DNA of 64,000 bases from Salvelinus alpinus (Eukaryota > Chordata > Actinopteri > Salmoniformes > Salmonidae), in the NCBI RefSeq assembly GCF_045679555.1, contig NC_092120.1, positions 8,417,305 to 8,481,304 of the forward strand, given 5' to 3'. The notes beneath the pieces are model-generated. The model ran no database searches. It was given only the letters and a program-made list of their open reading frames with translations, and was not told where the DNA came from. The translations under genes and the position numbers were made by a program. Shown piece after piece: positions 63,709 through 64,000 of the stretch. How positions within the stretch are numbered: position 1 is the stretch's first letter; the number at the start of each line of letters is the position of its first letter.

Positions 63709-64000
63709 ATACACACAGCCAGAGAGGAATGATGACTCTGTGATGCTGTGAAGACTGAGCTTTGCTCTGCATGGATTGGCGTTCCAGGCTGTCTATATTG
63801 CAGTCGACGCAACAACCATGGTTTTATGCCACATCATTGACTTTGTATTCGTGCATCAGAATGCTATATCAGTTGATGCAGTTGTCTGATATCAAATGAT
63901 GCAGTTAACTGTGGAGCTGGCTAGCTGTGTGGAGCTGGCTAGCTGTGTGGAGCCTTGACAGCACCATATGGAGTTAACAGTGTGTGGAGAGGAGGTGTGT

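Larger units (their letters stand above)
62950..64000. other. Right end: unique sequence with MITE and SINE
   Basis: Half of a palindromic MITE lies at 63005-63058 (GGGATTAGGGTGCCATTTGG), then unique sequence, then the MITE/SINE composite listed next. A short 18-bp repeat (GTGGAGCTGGCTAGCTGT) lies at about 63911-63955. No exon of the Ig-like gene was recognised. Confidence 0.5.

Overview
The window is vertebrate nuclear DNA, almost certainly from a salmonid fish (trout, salmon or char; the species cannot be told from sequence alone). The evidence is the repeat complement: a HpaI-type tRNA SINE, two further salmonid-type tRNA SINEs, Tc1/mariner copies of the Sleeping Beauty type with CAGTTGAAGTC termini, a palindromic MITE family common in salmonids, and long dinucleotide runs. 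Exons are short and spliced, introns are packed with repeats, and nothing looks prokaryotic.

Layout. (1) 751-12646 (+): a complete beta-tubulin gene of five coding exons and 445 codons. Its 10-kb first intron holds two deleted Tc1-type elements, a complete young LTR element (5604-8732, target duplication GGAAT) and a solo LTR (10360-10698, target duplication CAGTG). (2) 13137-17030: a 5'-truncated LINE on the minus strand, split by a SINE. (3) 17455-28271 (+): mdc1, nine coding exons and about 2065 codons, with an FHA domain, CK2-type SDTD repeats, TQxF motifs, a long charged helix and tandem BRCT domains. One intron carries a 35-bp minisatellite whose every unit resembles a 3' splice site. 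(4) 28272-41042: no confident gene; two oppositely oriented Sleeping Beauty-type Tc1 copies, several satellites and MITEs. (5) 41057-43516 and beyond the right edge (+): the 5' part of a secreted or membrane Ig-like protein. Its first intron has two minisatellites, and the intron after its Ig exon is occupied by a ~19.4-kb array of 33/34-bp G-rich units (43533-62948). (6) 62950-64000: SINE, MITE and unique sequence.

How the genes relate. TUBB and MDC1 are also neighbours in the human MHC class I region, so the pair looks like retained ancestral linkage, but here both genes lie on the same strand whereas the human genes are divergent. The proteins have separate jobs: microtubule subunit, DNA-damage scaffold at gamma-H2AX, and an Ig-like protein of unknown function. 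The most unusual feature is the giant minisatellite, with its nested higher-order duplications, strong strand asymmetry and a spurious 6,497-codon antisense open frame. The LTR element with an apparently spliced proline-rich ORF and the splice-acceptor-like minisatellite in mdc1 also deserve attention.
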